This document shows positions 1-9,089 of a DNA stretch of 64,000 bases, piece after piece. The notes beneath the pieces are model-generated. The model was not told where the DNA came from. It saw only the letters and a list, made by a program, of their open reading frames with translations, and searched no databases. Within the stretch, counting starts at the first letter, position 1. Every line of letters starts with the position of its first letter. The position numbers and the translations under genes were made by a program. The stretch lies in contig NZ_JAFKRH010000030.1 of NCBI RefSeq assembly GCF_019038465.1, positions 1-64,000 on the forward strand. Direction: 5' to 3'. The stretch is from Synechococcus sp. CCY 0621 (GTDB lineage: Bacteria; Cyanobacteriota; Cyanobacteriia; PCC-6307; Cyanobiaceae).

Positions 1-2
1 TC

Positions 3-365
<363 letters not shown>

Positions 366-409
366 TCCGCGATCGGCCAGGCCTCCCTGGCCTGGTGATC
401 CATCCCCTG

Positions 410-435
410 GCCCCCTCTGCGGAGGGGGCTTTTCT
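410..435 (+). terminator. Intrinsic terminator of psbA
   Basis: Bases 410-417 (GCCCCCTC) pair perfectly with 422-429 (GAGGGGGC) around a TGCG loop, followed directly by TTTTCT. It lies 45 bases after the psbA stop codon and before the mntC gene, so it should separate the two transcription units. Confidence 0.85.
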
Positions 436-513
436 GTGGGCTGGCCCGGTCACCGACCAGGGCGAACGGCCGCCAAACTGTTCACACCAAGCTTTCTTGC
501 TCCCCCCAGCGGC

Positions 514-1473
514 ATGCCCGAGCTCCGCACGGATGGCCAGGGCCTTCGCGGCCTCCGAACACATCTGACGCGGGCTCTGCTGGGCGCCGCCCTTGTCGTG
601 CCGATGCTGGCCGGGGGCTGTGGGAGCCAGGACACGGGCGGTACGCAGGACGGGCGGCCCCTGGTGCTCACCACCTTCACGATCCTGGCGGACATGGCCC
701 GGCAGGTGGCGGGCGAGCGGGTGCGGGTGGAATCGATCACGCGGCTGGGGGCCGAGATCCACAGCTACGAGCCCACCCCCAGCGACCTGAAGCGGGCCTC
801 GGGCGCCCAGATGGTGCTGGAGAACGGCTTCGGGCTGGAGCGATGGGCCGAGCGCTTCTACGCCAGCCTCCGGGATGTCCCCCGCGTGACCCTCACCAAG
901 GGGATCACCCCCCTGCCGATCGCCGGCGACGCCTACCAGGGCAAGCCCAACCCCCACGCCTGGATGTCCCCGCGGCTGGCGAAGGTCTATGTGGAGAACA
1001 TCCGCCGCGCCCTCACCCAGCTCGACCCCGCCGGCGAAGCCACCTTCCGCCGAAACGCCGCGCGCTACAGCGCCCAGCTGGACGGCCTCGACAGGGAGCT
1101 GAAGACCTCCCTGGCCAGGATCCCCCCTCACCAGCGGGTGCTCGCCACCTGTGAGGGGGCCTTCTCCTACCTGGCCCGCGACTACGGACTCACCGAGGCC
1201 TACCTCTGGCCGGTGAACGCCGAATCCCAGATCACCCCCCAGCGCATGGCCCGGTTGATCGCCCTGGTGAAGGAGCGGCGGGTACCGGCGGTGTTCTGCG
1301 AGAGCACGGTCAGCGCCGAGCCCCAGAAGCAGGTGGCCAGGCAGTCGGGAGCCCGCTTCGGGGGGGTGTTCCACGTCGACTCCCTCTCCCTTCCGGACGG
1401 CCCGGCCCCCAACCTGCTGGAACTGCAGCGTCATAACGTGGAGACCCTGCGAGCCGGTCTGGCGGGGAGCTGA
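514..1473 (+). CDS. mntC: Manganese ABC transporter, substrate-binding lipoprotein
   Basis: Periplasmic metal-binding protein (cluster A-I/ZnuA-MntC fold) that delivers Mn2+ to the MntA/MntB importer. The ATG at 514 gives 319 residues with a signal peptide ending in LAGGC (Cys36), a likely lipidation site; an upstream in-frame extension was rejected because it runs through the psbA terminator. Metal ligands His83, His148, Glu214 and Asp289 are present with the spacing of Synechocystis MntC (65, 66 and 75 residues apart). Cys213 and Cys262 match its redox disulfide. Gene order C-A-B equals that of Synechocystis. Zn2+ remains a formal alternative substrate, but the His-rich loop typical of ZnuA is absent. 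Confidence 0.92.
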   Translation: MPELRTDGQGLRGLRTHLTRALLGAALVVPMLAGGCGSQDTGGTQDGRPLVLTTFTILADMARQVAGERVRVESITRLGAEIHSYEPTPSDLKRASGAQMVLENGFGLERWAERFYASLRDVPRVTLTKGITPLPIAGDAYQGKPNPHAWMSPRLAKVYVENIRRALTQLDPAGEATFRRNAARYSAQLDGLDRELKTSLARIPPHQRVLATCEGAFSYLARDYGLTEAYLWPVNAESQITPQRMARLIALVKERRVPAVFCESTVSAEPQKQVARQSGARFGGVFHVDSLSLPDGPAPNLLELQRHNVETLRAGLAGS

Positions 1474-1477
1474 ACCC

Positions 1478-2272
1478 ATGCCCTCCGGCCAGCCTCCACT
1501 CCACGGAAACGAGCGCATCTCGGTCCGCCATCTCTGCGTCGATTACCACGGGGTGGTGGCCGTCCACGACGCTTCCCTGCATCTCGATGCCGGCAGCATC
1601 TGCGCCCTGGTGGGGATGAACGGCGCCGGCAAATCCACCCTGTTCAAGGCCCTGATGGGCTTCGTGCGCCCGTCGGCCGGCAGCATCGCCATCAACGGCC
1701 TGCCCCTGAAAGAGGCCCGCCGGGCCCGGGCGGTGGCCTACGTCCCCCAGACCGAAAGCGTCGACTGGAACTTTCCGGTCAACGTCCAGGAGGTGGTGAT
1801 GATGGGCCGTTACGGCAGCATGAATCTGCTGCGCATCCCCCGGCCGCTCGACCGGGAGGCGGTGAAGGAGGCCCTTGATCGGGTGGACCTCTGGCCGCTG
1901 CGCCAGCGCCAGATCGGTGCCCTCTCCGGCGGCCAGCGCAAGCGGGCCTTCCTGGCACGGGCCCTGGCCCAGGGAGCCTCGGTGATGCTGCTCGATGAGC
2001 CCTTCAACGGCGTCGACATCCGCACCGAGAAGCTGATGATCGAGCTGTTCGAGCAGTTCCGTCGCGAGGGGCGCACGCTGATGATCTCCACCCACGACCT
2101 GGCGCACGTCACCAGCTTCTGCGACCAGGTGGTGCTGATCAACAAGACCGTGCTCGCCTACGGCGAGACGTCCTCGGTGTTCACCAGCGAGAACCTGGCC
2201 CTGACCTTCGGCGGCCTGCGGCTCGAGGCCACACCCGCGGCAGCCACGGACCCCGATCGGCAGGCGCCATGA
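1478..2272 (+). CDS. mntA: Manganese ABC transporter, ATP-binding protein
   Basis: Cytoplasmic ATPase of the Mn importer, 264 residues. It shows Walker A GMNGAGKST, the ABC signature LSGGQRKR, Walker B VMLLDEP and the switch histidine in STHD. The start lies four bases after the mntC stop and the 3' end overlaps mntB by four bases (ATGA), so the three genes are one operon. Family knowledge: it pairs with one MntB-type permease and dimerises. Confidence 0.93.
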   Translation: MPSGQPPLHGNERISVRHLCVDYHGVVAVHDASLHLDAGSICALVGMNGAGKSTLFKALMGFVRPSAGSIAINGLPLKEARRARAVAYVPQTESVDWNFPVNVQEVVMMGRYGSMNLLRIPRPLDREAVKEALDRVDLWPLRQRQIGALSGGQRKRAFLARALAQGASVMLLDEPFNGVDIRTEKLMIELFEQFRREGRTLMISTHDLAHVTSFCDQVVLINKTVLAYGETSSVFTSENLALTFGGLRLEATPAAATDPDRQAP

Positions 2273-3141
2273 CCACCCTGCTCACCTGGTTGGTCGAACC
2301 GCTGCAGCAGGAGTTCATGGTGCGGGCCCTGCTGGTCAGCACCCTCGTCTCCTGTGTCTGCGGCCTGCTCTCCTGCTACATGACGCTCAAGGGCTGGGCC
2401 CTGATGGGCGATGCGGTGTCCCATGCGGTGATGCCCGGCGTGGTGATCGCCTACGCCCTGAACCTGCCCTTCGCGGTGGGGGCCTTTGTCTTCGGCGTCG
2501 GCTCGGTGGCTTTGATCGGCTACATCAAGCAGATGACCCGGATCAAGGAGGACACGGTGATCGGGCTGGTGTTCACGGGCTTCTTCGCCCTCGGCCTGAC
2601 GCTGATCTCCAAGGTGCGCAGCAGCATCGACCTGTCGCACATCCTGTTCGGCAACGTGCTGGGCATCAGCTCCTCCGACATCCTCCAGACCGTGCTGATC
2701 AGCCTGCTGGTGCTGACCGTGCTGGTGGTGCTGCGCAAGGACCTGATTCTGTTCTGCTTCGATCCCACCCACGCCCGCTCGATCGGCCTGCACACCGGCG
2801 TGCTGCACTACCTGCTGCTGTCGATGCTGTCGCTGGCGGCGGTGGCCGGCCTTCAGACGGTAGGGATCATCCTGGTGGTGGCAATGCTGGTGACGCCGGG
2901 GGCCACGGCCTACCTGCTCACCGATCGCTTCGACCGCATGGTGTGGCTCTCAATCCTGTCGGCAGTGCTCTCCAGCGTGGCCGGGATCTACTGGAGCTAC
3001 TGGATGGATGCCTCCACCGCCGGCTGCATCGTGCTGGTGCAGACGCTGCTGTTCCTGCTCTGCTTCCTGCTGGCGCCCCGCCATGGCCTGCTGGCCCAGC
3101 GGCGCCGTTCCCCGCGGGCGTCCCGCTTCCCGTCCGCGTGA
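2269..3141 (+). CDS. mntB: Manganese ABC transporter, permease
   Basis: Inner-membrane permease of the ABC-3 (MntB/ZnuB) family, 290 residues with about eight hydrophobic segments. The N-terminal region around MTLKGWALMGDAVSHAVMPG is the characteristic family block. It starts inside the mntA stop (ATGA overlap). Its own TGA at 3139-3141 is overlapped by the GTG start of the next gene, so four genes appear translationally coupled. Confidence 0.93.
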   Translation: MTTLLTWLVEPLQQEFMVRALLVSTLVSCVCGLLSCYMTLKGWALMGDAVSHAVMPGVVIAYALNLPFAVGAFVFGVGSVALIGYIKQMTRIKEDTVIGLVFTGFFALGLTLISKVRSSIDLSHILFGNVLGISSSDILQTVLISLLVLTVLVVLRKDLILFCFDPTHARSIGLHTGVLHYLLLSMLSLAAVAGLQTVGIILVVAMLVTPGATAYLLTDRFDRMVWLSILSAVLSSVAGIYWSYWMDASTAGCIVLVQTLLFLLCFLLAPRHGLLAQRRRSPRASRFPSA

Positions 3142-4346
3142 GCGAGCCAGCCAACGCCGCTGCGACGCCCTCGCCCGCCGACCAACGCTGGCCCTGGTGG
3201 CCCCTGCTGCCCCTCTACCCCTACGGCCGCCGCCGCACCCTGGTGCGGGAGCTGATCGCCGGGCGGCTGTGGAGCTTCGAGCAGGTTCAGGGGGTCTGGT
3301 ACGTGGCAGTGCCGATCCGCATGCTGGTGCTGCGGGTGCGCGAAGGGCTGCTGCTCTATGCGCCGGTGGCGCCCACCGCCGAGGTACTGGCCCGCCTGCG
3401 GGAACTGGAGGAGCGCCACGGGCCGGTGTGCACGATCGTGTTGCCCACCGCGTCGGGGCTGGAGCACAAGCTGCCGGTGCCGGCCATGGCCCGGGCCTTT
3501 CCCGCGGCCCAGGTGTGGGTATCGCCGCAGCAGTGGAGTTTCCCGCTGCCGCTGCCGCCCGCCTGGCTGGGCTTTCCCGCCGACCGCACCCGGGTGCTGC
3601 TCAACGATGGGGTGCCCCACGGCGATCAGCTCGACTGGTTGCCCCTGGGCCCCCTGGATCTGGGGCTGGGCACCTTCCTGGAGATCGCCTGCTTCGATCG
3701 GGTCAGCGGCAGCCTGCTGCTCACCGATGCCCTGGTGGCGATTCCGCCGGAGCCGCCAGCGGTGTTCGATCTCGACCCCACCCCGCTGCTGTTCCATGCC
3801 CGCGAGCGGGGCGATGAACCGCTGCTGGACGATCCCGAGCGGCGCCGCAGGGGCTGGTGGCGGTTGGTGCTGTTCGCCACCTACCTGCGCCCGCGGCCCC
3901 TGGAGGTGCTGCCCCTGGGCGAGGTGCTGCGCCACTGCCTGGCGCCTGGGTGCCGCGGGGCCAGGGCCCACTTCGGCTTCTACCCGTTCCGCTGGCTGCC
4001 CGGCTGGCAGGCCGATTTCGAGGCCCTCACACCAGGGGGCCGCAGCAGCCTGCAGGTGGCGGCGGTGCTGGAGCGGCTGGTGTTCCCCCGCCAGCGGGCT
4101 CCCCTGGTGGCCTGGATCCGCCAACTGGCGGGCCTGAAGGACCTGCGCTGGGTGGTGCCGGCCCACCACGATGCACCGGTGCCAACGTCAGGGGAGGAAC
4201 TCACCGCCCTGGGGGATCGGATCGAGGCGGGGGATTGGGCTCCTGATCAGGGAGCCTGGGAAACCCTGGCCGGCATCGACAAAACCCTGGTTCGCCTCGG
4301 CCTGGTGCCGGGTGAAACCCACCAGAGCCACAAGCCCCAGCCTTAA
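3138..4346 (+). CDS. DUF4336 domain protein coupled to the Mn transporter
   Basis: A 402-residue soluble protein resembling the DUF4336 family of cyanobacteria and plants, whose biochemical role is not known to me. The GTG at 3138 was chosen because it overlaps the mntB stop codon (GTGA) and the resulting protein begins with a short polar leader before WPWWPLLPLYPYGRR. Other notable blocks are PTASGLEHKLPVPAMARAFP and LRWVVPAHHDAPV. An in-frame start inside mntB was rejected. Coupling to mntCAB next to psbA suggests a role linked to Mn or photosystem II, but this rests only on position. The 3' end overlaps the convergent DUF760 gene by four bases. Confidence 0.75.
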   Translation: MSEPANAAATPSPADQRWPWWPLLPLYPYGRRRTLVRELIAGRLWSFEQVQGVWYVAVPIRMLVLRVREGLLLYAPVAPTAEVLARLRELEERHGPVCTIVLPTASGLEHKLPVPAMARAFPAAQVWVSPQQWSFPLPLPPAWLGFPADRTRVLLNDGVPHGDQLDWLPLGPLDLGLGTFLEIACFDRVSGSLLLTDALVAIPPEPPAVFDLDPTPLLFHARERGDEPLLDDPERRRRGWWRLVLFATYLRPRPLEVLPLGEVLRHCLAPGCRGARAHFGFYPFRWLPGWQADFEALTPGGRSSLQVAAVLERLVFPRQRAPLVAWIRQLAGLKDLRWVVPAHHDAPVPTSGEELTALGDRIEAGDWAPDQGAWETLAGIDKTLVRLGLVPGETHQSHKPQP

Positions 4347-4702
4347 AGCTCCAGCTCGCCGGGGTCGTCGTCGAGGCCAGCCTCGAAACCGCCGCTGCCG
4401 AGCATGGCCGATTCCAACTCCATGCGCTGCTCCATCTGGCGCAGGAAGTAGCCCGTCATCATCGCTGAGGCCAGCAGGCCGGCGAGGTTGTCACGGCTGG
4501 CCTGGATCTTCACCTCGAACTGCTCACCGGGGAGCATGCCCAGCAGGCCCTGGACGTTGTGGCGGATGATGTCCTGAATGTCGCCGGTGGCCGAACGGGC
4601 CACCCTCTGCAGCACGTCCGGGGACTGTTCCTGCAGGTACTGAATCAGCGAATTGTCGCTGATCGCCTCGTTATCGGCGGTCAGGAACTCCGGGTTGAAC
4701 AT
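4343..4702 (-). CDS. DUF760 family protein
   Basis: A 119-residue acidic protein of the DUF760 family, found in cyanobacteria and plastids. The family pattern is seen in the segments LIQYLQEQSPDVLQRVARS, LLGMLPGEQF and NLAGLLASAMMTGYFLRQME. No catalytic motif or membrane segment is visible. It converges on the DUF4336 gene, the two stop codons sharing bases 4343-4346 (TTAA). Function unknown. Confidence 0.8.
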   Translation of the reverse strand: MFNPEFLTADNEAISDNSLIQYLQEQSPDVLQRVARSATGDIQDIIRHNVQGLLGMLPGEQFEVKIQASRDNLAGLLASAMMTGYFLRQMEQRMELESAMLGSGGFEAGLDDDPGELEL

Positions 4703-4751
4703 GTGCCCTCCGGTGTGCTCTGCAACACGACACGCACCCTAACGCAGTCTT

Positions 4752-5360
4752 TCAAGCGCCCTCGGCTGGGTGGGGAGAGGAGAACCCAACCGGACCGAAC
4801 CGGGCCAGGGGCCAGTAGCGCCAGATGGCCGTGCCGATCAGATCCGCCTCCGGCAAGGGGCCCCAGAGGTGGGAATCGAGGCTGGCATTGCGGTTGTCCC
4901 CCAGCACCAGCACTTCGCCAGCGGGCACCACGAAGGGCTCCAGGGCGTAGGCCATCGGCTCCCGGGCCCAGTCCGGCTCGGCGGGGCTGCCGTTGCGCCA
5001 GAGCTTGCCGTCCCTCACCTCCACCTGATCGCCGGCCACCGCCACCACCCGCTTGATCAGGGCCGTGCGCGGGTCGTAGCCCGCCTCTTGCAGACGGGCC
5101 GGCGGGTGAAACACGACGATGCGGCCCGTGCGCACACCCGAGCCGATACGGGGCGTGAGCTTCTCCACCAGGATCCGGTCCTGGAGCTGCAGGGTGGGCA
5201 GCATCGAGCCCGACGGGATCCAGCGGGGCTCCACCACCGCCCAGCGCAGCAGCAGGGCCAGCAGCACCCAGAGCAGCAGCCGGCCGGCCTGCTGCAGCAG
5301 CCCGGTGGCCCCACCCTGGGGGCCGGAGGGGGGCTGGGTGATGGCGGGGCCGCTGGCCAT
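4752..5360 (-). CDS. lepB: Signal peptidase I
   Basis: Membrane serine protease that removes signal peptides from exported proteins. With the ATG at 5360 it has 202 residues, one membrane anchor (about 24-44), the catalytic serine in PSGSMLPTL (Ser52) and the general-base lysine in ALIKRVVAVAGD (Lys103), then the GDNRNASLDSHLWGPL box. A longer form starting at 5432 would run across the divergent menD start at 5414 and adds a low-complexity leader, so it was not used. The gene is divergent from menD with about 50 bases between the starts. Confidence 0.9.
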   Translation of the reverse strand: MASGPAITQPPSGPQGGATGLLQQAGRLLLWVLLALLLRWAVVEPRWIPSGSMLPTLQLQDRILVEKLTPRIGSGVRTGRIVVFHPPARLQEAGYDPRTALIKRVVAVAGDQVEVRDGKLWRNGSPAEPDWAREPMAYALEPFVVPAGEVLVLGDNRNASLDSHLWGPLPEADLIGTAIWRYWPLARFGPVGFSSPHPAEGA

Positions 5361-5413
5361 GGCGAAGCCGTCGATCAGGATGATTCCCCCATCCTGAACA
5401 GTGGAGCTCCCCG

Positions 5414-7213
5414 GTGGCCGGCCCCCCGTCATCGCTGGCCAATGTGCAGGCAGCCCTGACGCTGTTGCGTGCCCTGCGCCGGGGCGGCCTCAGCCATGCC
5501 GTGCTCTGCCCGGGCAGTCGCTCGGCGCCCCTGGCGGTGGCCGCCGCCCTGCTGGAGCCGGGCGGCCTGCGCCTGCACACGGCCATCGACGAGCGCAGCG
5601 CCGCCTTCTTCGCCCTCGGCCTGGGCCGGGGCAGCGGCCAGCCGGCGGCGGTGATCACCACCTCGGGCACGGCGGTGGCCAACCTGCTGCCCGCGGCGGT
5701 GGAGGCCGACTTCGGCTGCATCCCCCTGCTGCTGCTCACGGCCGATCGGCCGGCCGAGCTCAAGGGCTGCGGCGCCAACCAGAGCGTCAACCAGGAGGCC
5801 TTTCTGGCCTGCAGCTGCCGTTGGCTGGGCAGTGGCGCCCCCGAGGGGCTGGCGGCGATGGCCCCAGGGGCGCTCGAGGCGCTGGCCAGTGAAGCCCTGG
5901 CCGCCGCACGGGGGGATGGGGCCGGGCGCGGCGCCGGAGCGGTCCACCTCAACCTGCCCTTCGCCGAACCCCTGCACGCCGGCGGCGGAGAGCTGACCCA
6001 GCTGGCCGCCAAGCTCTCCAGCCAACCTGCGGACGCCGACCCCCCGCCCACGCCAGGCAACCCGCCGGCGCCTGCCCGCTTCGCCAGCGGAGACGCCGCG
6101 ACCCTGGACCCAGGGCGCGCGGGCGTGGTCGTGGCCGGCCCCTGGCGCGGCAGCCCCGCCGCCTGGCCCGCCCATGTGGAGGCCCTGCGGTGCTGGCAGC
6201 GGCGCAGCGGCTGGCCCGTGCTGGCCGATGCCCTCTCCGGCCTGCGGGGCCTGCCGGGGCTCGATGCCGTGACGGCCTACGACCTGATCCTGGCGGAGGG
6301 CGCCTCCAGCACGGCGGCGATCGGTGGCCTGCAGGTGTTGCGCCTGGGGCCCCTGCCGGCCAGCCGTCGCCTGCAGCGCTGGCTGGCGACCCAGGACGGG
6401 CCCCAGGTGCTGGTGAGCGAAGGGGACGGGCGCCCCCTCGACCCGCTGCGGCTGGTTAGGGCCCAGTGCGGCGCCGGCCTGGCGGCCTGGCTGGCGGGCC
6501 AACCGCAGGACATCTCGGCGGGCGAGCCCGCTGGGGAAGCGCTGGCGCTGGCGGATCGCTGGCGCCAGGTGGAGGCGGCGGTGCAGGCGCTGCTGGAGCA
6601 GGAGCTGACCGAAGAGCAAGGGGAACCGGCACTGGCCCGCCGACTCAGCCGGCTGCTGCCGGCAGGGGTGCCGGTGCTGCTGGCCAACAGCAGCCCCGTG
6701 CGCGACTGGGAAAGCTTTGCCCACCCAGGCGCCCCGCCCCGGCCGATGCACGGCTTCCGGGGGGCCTCGGGGATCGATGGCACCCTCTCGAGCGCCTGCG
6801 GCCTGGCCGAGGCCCTGGGCGAACTGGTGCTGGTGAGCGGCGATCTGGCCCTGCTCCACGACGCCAATGGCTGGCTGTGGCGAAGCCAGCTGGGGGGGCG
6901 GCTCACCGTGGTGCTGATCGACAACGGCGGCGGCGGCATCTTCGAGCAGCTGCCCATCCGCACCGAGCCGGCGACGGCGATGGATTTCGAGCGCCTGTTC
7001 GCCATGCCCCAGGCGGTGGATCCCCTGGCGCTGGCGGCGGTGCATGGGGTGCCGGGCCGGCGGGTTGAGGGCCTGGCGGCCCTGGAGAGCTCCCTGGCCT
7101 GGGCCCGGCAGCAGCCGATGGCCCTGCTGGTGATCTCGACCGACCGGCGACGGGATGCCGCCCTGCGGCAACGGCTGCGCACAATGGCCGCAGCCCAGGT
7201 CACGCCCCCATGA
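5414..7213 (+). CDS. menD: SEPHCHC synthase (menaquinone/phylloquinone pathway)
   Basis: Thiamine-diphosphate enzyme that joins 2-oxoglutarate and isochorismate in the pathway to phylloquinone, the photosystem I A1 cofactor. The 599-residue protein starts at GTG 5414. It has [10 protein letters not shown], the ThDP-activating glutamate in [10 protein letters not shown] (Glu60), [14 protein letters not shown], and the cofactor-binding block [13 protein letters not shown] near the C-terminus. It overlaps menB by four bases (ATGA), so the two are translated together. Confidence 0.93.
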   Translation: MAGPPSSLANVQAALTLLRALRRGGLSHAVLCPGSRSAPLAVAAALLEPGGLRLHTAIDERSAAFFALGLGRGSGQPAAVITTSGTAVANLLPAAVEADFGCIPLLLLTADRPAELKGCGANQSVNQEAFLACSCRWLGSGAPEGLAAMAPGALEALASEALAAARGDGAGRGAGAVHLNLPFAEPLHAGGGELTQLAAKLSSQPADADPPPTPGNPPAPARFASGDAATLDPGRAGVVVAGPWRGSPAAWPAHVEALRCWQRRSGWPVLADALSGLRGLPGLDAVTAYDLILAEGASSTAAIGGLQVLRLGPLPASRRLQRWLATQDGPQVLVSEGDGRPLDPLRLVRAQCGAGLAAWLAGQPQDISAGEPAGEALALADRWRQVEAAVQALLEQELTEEQGEPALARRLSRLLPAGVPVLLANSSPVRDWESFAHPGAPPRPMHGFRGASGIDGTLSSACGLAEALGELVLVSGDLALLHDANGWLWRSQLGGRLTVVLIDNGGGGIFEQLPIRTEPATAMDFERLFAMPQAVDPLALAAVHGVPGRRVEGLAALESSLAWARQQPMALLVISTDRRRDAALRQRLRTMAAAQVTPP

Positions 7214-8064
7214 CCCCCGTTCCTCCGCCCCCGCCGAACTGGACCAGCGCCGGCGACTACAGCGACATCCGCTTCGAGACCAGCGGCGATGGGATCGCCC
7301 GGATCAGCCTCAACCGGCCCGAGAAGCGCAACGCCTTCCGGCCGCTCACGGTGCAGGAGCTCTGTGATGCCTTCAACCGGGTGCGGGACGACCCCTCCAT
7401 CGGTGTGGTGCTGTTCACCGGAGCGGGCCCGGCCGCCGACGGCGTCTGGGCCTTCTGCGCCGGAGGCGACCAGAGCGTGCGCGGCGATGGGGGCTACCTC
7501 GACGCCTCGGGGCTGCCGCGGCTGAACGTGCTCGACCTGCAACGGATCATCCGCAGCCTGCCCAAGGTGGTGATCGCCCTGGTGGCCGGCTACGCCATCG
7601 GCGGCGGCCAGGTGCTGCACCTGCTCTGCGATCTGAGCCTGGCGGCCGAGAATGCCGTCTTCGGCCAGACCGGGCCGCGGGTGGGCAGCTTCGATGGCGG
7701 CTTCGGCGCCGGCTACCTGGCCCGGGTGGTGGGCCAGCGCAAGGCCCGGGAAATCTGGTTCCTCTGCCGCCGCTACGACGCCAGCCAAGCCCTGGCCATG
7801 GGGCTGGTGAACGCCGTGGTGCCCCTGGAGGATCTGGAGCGCCAGGGGGTGGCCTGGGCCCGGGAGGTGCTGCAGCACAGCCCCACGGCGATCCGCTGCC
7901 TCAAGGCCGCCTTCAACGCCGAAACCGACGGCTTGGCGGGCATCCAGGAGCTGGCGGGCCAGGCCACTCACCTTTTTTACCGGACCAGCGAAGGCCAAGA
8001 GGGGCGCAATGCCTTCCTGGAGAAACGGGACCCGGACTTTTCCGAGGCGCCCTGGCTGCCCTGA
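7210..8064 (+). CDS. menB: 1,4-Dihydroxy-2-naphthoyl-CoA synthase
   Basis: Crotonase-fold enzyme that closes the naphthoquinone ring in phylloquinone synthesis. The 284-residue protein has [10 protein letters not shown], the oxyanion-hole region [24 protein letters not shown], and [20 protein letters not shown], all typical of MenB rather than other crotonases. It starts in the menD stop. Downstream the order departs from what I recall for marine picocyanobacteria, where glgA follows menB closely; here glgA is 23 kb away. Confidence 0.92.
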   Translation: MTPVPPPPPNWTSAGDYSDIRFETSGDGIARISLNRPEKRNAFRPLTVQELCDAFNRVRDDPSIGVVLFTGAGPAADGVWAFCAGGDQSVRGDGGYLDASGLPRLNVLDLQRIIRSLPKVVIALVAGYAIGGGQVLHLLCDLSLAAENAVFGQTGPRVGSFDGGFGAGYLARVVGQRKAREIWFLCRRYDASQALAMGLVNAVVPLEDLERQGVAWAREVLQHSPTAIRCLKAAFNAETDGLAGIQELAGQATHLFYRTSEGQEGRNAFLEKRDPDFSEAPWLP

Positions 8065-8105
8065 ACGGCCCCGGGCCATACTTCGGTTTGTGGGAGCAAC
8101 GACCG

Positions 8106-9077
8106 GTGTCCGCCTATCCGATCCCGGACAACGAAGCTGAGCGGCAGGCGGCCCTCGACGACCAACACATTCTGGATGCGGAGTCCGATGAGGACTTCAA
8201 CCGCATCACACGCCTGGCCAGCCAGATGCTGGGCGTGCCGACGGCCCTGATTTCCCTGGTCGATCGCCAGCGGCAGTGGTTTCTTTCCCGGGTGGGCCTG
8301 GAGGCAAGTGAAACGCCTCGGGATCTGGCCTTCTGTGCCCACGCCATCTGCTCCGACGAGGTCATGGTCGTCAATGACGCCAGCCAGGATGAGCGCTTCA
8401 AGGACAATCCCCTGGTGACGGGGAACCCCAACATCCGCTTCTATGCCGGTGTGCCATTGCAGACCCCCTCAGGCTTCAATCTGGGGACGTTGTGTGTGAT
8501 CAGCCCTCAGCCGAGGCAGCTCGCCGGCAACGAACAACAACTGCTGCAGGACCTTGCTGGGATGGTGATCCAGCACATGGAATCGCGGCGCAACAGTTAC
8601 CTCTGCCCCCTCACGGGCCTCAAGAACCGAAGGCCCTTCTTCGATGCGGGTCTGCAAGAGTGCGTTCGGGCACAACAGAAAGGAGAACCGTTGACCTTGA
8701 TGATGTTCGGTCTCGATGATTTCCATGGTTTCTGCAGACAGTTAGGCCAACACCAGGGCGATCGGTTGCTTCAGCAACTGGCCAGACAACTGCAATCGGA
8801 CTTTGGAGAGAGCGCCTTCTTCGGGCGTGTGACTGATGACGAGTTCGCCGTGTTGCAGACAGGCTTGGTGGGGCAGGAGGCGGTAGCCAAGGCGGAGGGC
8901 TTCCGTTCCGGATTGGCTCTACAGGGCTGGGTGGTGGAGGGAATCCGCCATCCTCTGCCTGTCAGCCTGGGCACGGCTTGCCTCAACTCCGACGACACCA
9001 GCTTCAAGGACCTGTTCCAGCGGGCTGAAGCGGCCCTGAAGCAGGCCAGGCTGTCCGGAGCAAGCCTGCCGGGCTGA
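8106..9077 (+). CDS. GAF domain protein with degenerate GGDEF domain
   Basis: A cytoplasmic sensory protein of 323 residues. Residues about 20-165 form a GAF domain (SDEDFNRITRLASQ, LISLVDRQRQWF, FYAGVPLQTPSGFNLGTLCV). A GGDEF-like domain follows, opened by LCPLTGLKNRRPFF. The active-site loop reads RVTDDEF instead of R-x-GGDEF, so both glycines are lost; cyclic-di-GMP synthesis is unlikely, and it may act as a nucleotide sensor or scaffold. GTG 8106 was chosen because GGAG lies about ten bases upstream; TTG 8088 would add six residues. It is the first gene after menB and converges on the hybrid kinase at 9090. Confidence 0.82.
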   Translation: MSAYPIPDNEAERQAALDDQHILDAESDEDFNRITRLASQMLGVPTALISLVDRQRQWFLSRVGLEASETPRDLAFCAHAICSDEVMVVNDASQDERFKDNPLVTGNPNIRFYAGVPLQTPSGFNLGTLCVISPQPRQLAGNEQQLLQDLAGMVIQHMESRRNSYLCPLTGLKNRRPFFDAGLQECVRAQQKGEPLTLMMFGLDDFHGFCRQLGQHQGDRLLQQLARQLQSDFGESAFFGRVTDDEFAVLQTGLVGQEAVAKAEGFRSGLALQGWVVEGIRHPLPVSLGTACLNSDDTSFKDLFQRAEAALKQARLSGASLPG

Positions 9078-9089
9078 ACCGAGCAACAC

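Noticed and set aside
514-3141. Zinc (ZnuABC) instead of manganese transporter
   Set aside because: The ligand set His-His-Glu-Asp, its exact spacing, the cysteine pair and the C-A-B order match MntCAB, and no His-rich loop is present.
8106-9077. Active diguanylate cyclase
   Set aside because: The GGDEF signature is replaced by TDDEF, so I call the domain degenerate.
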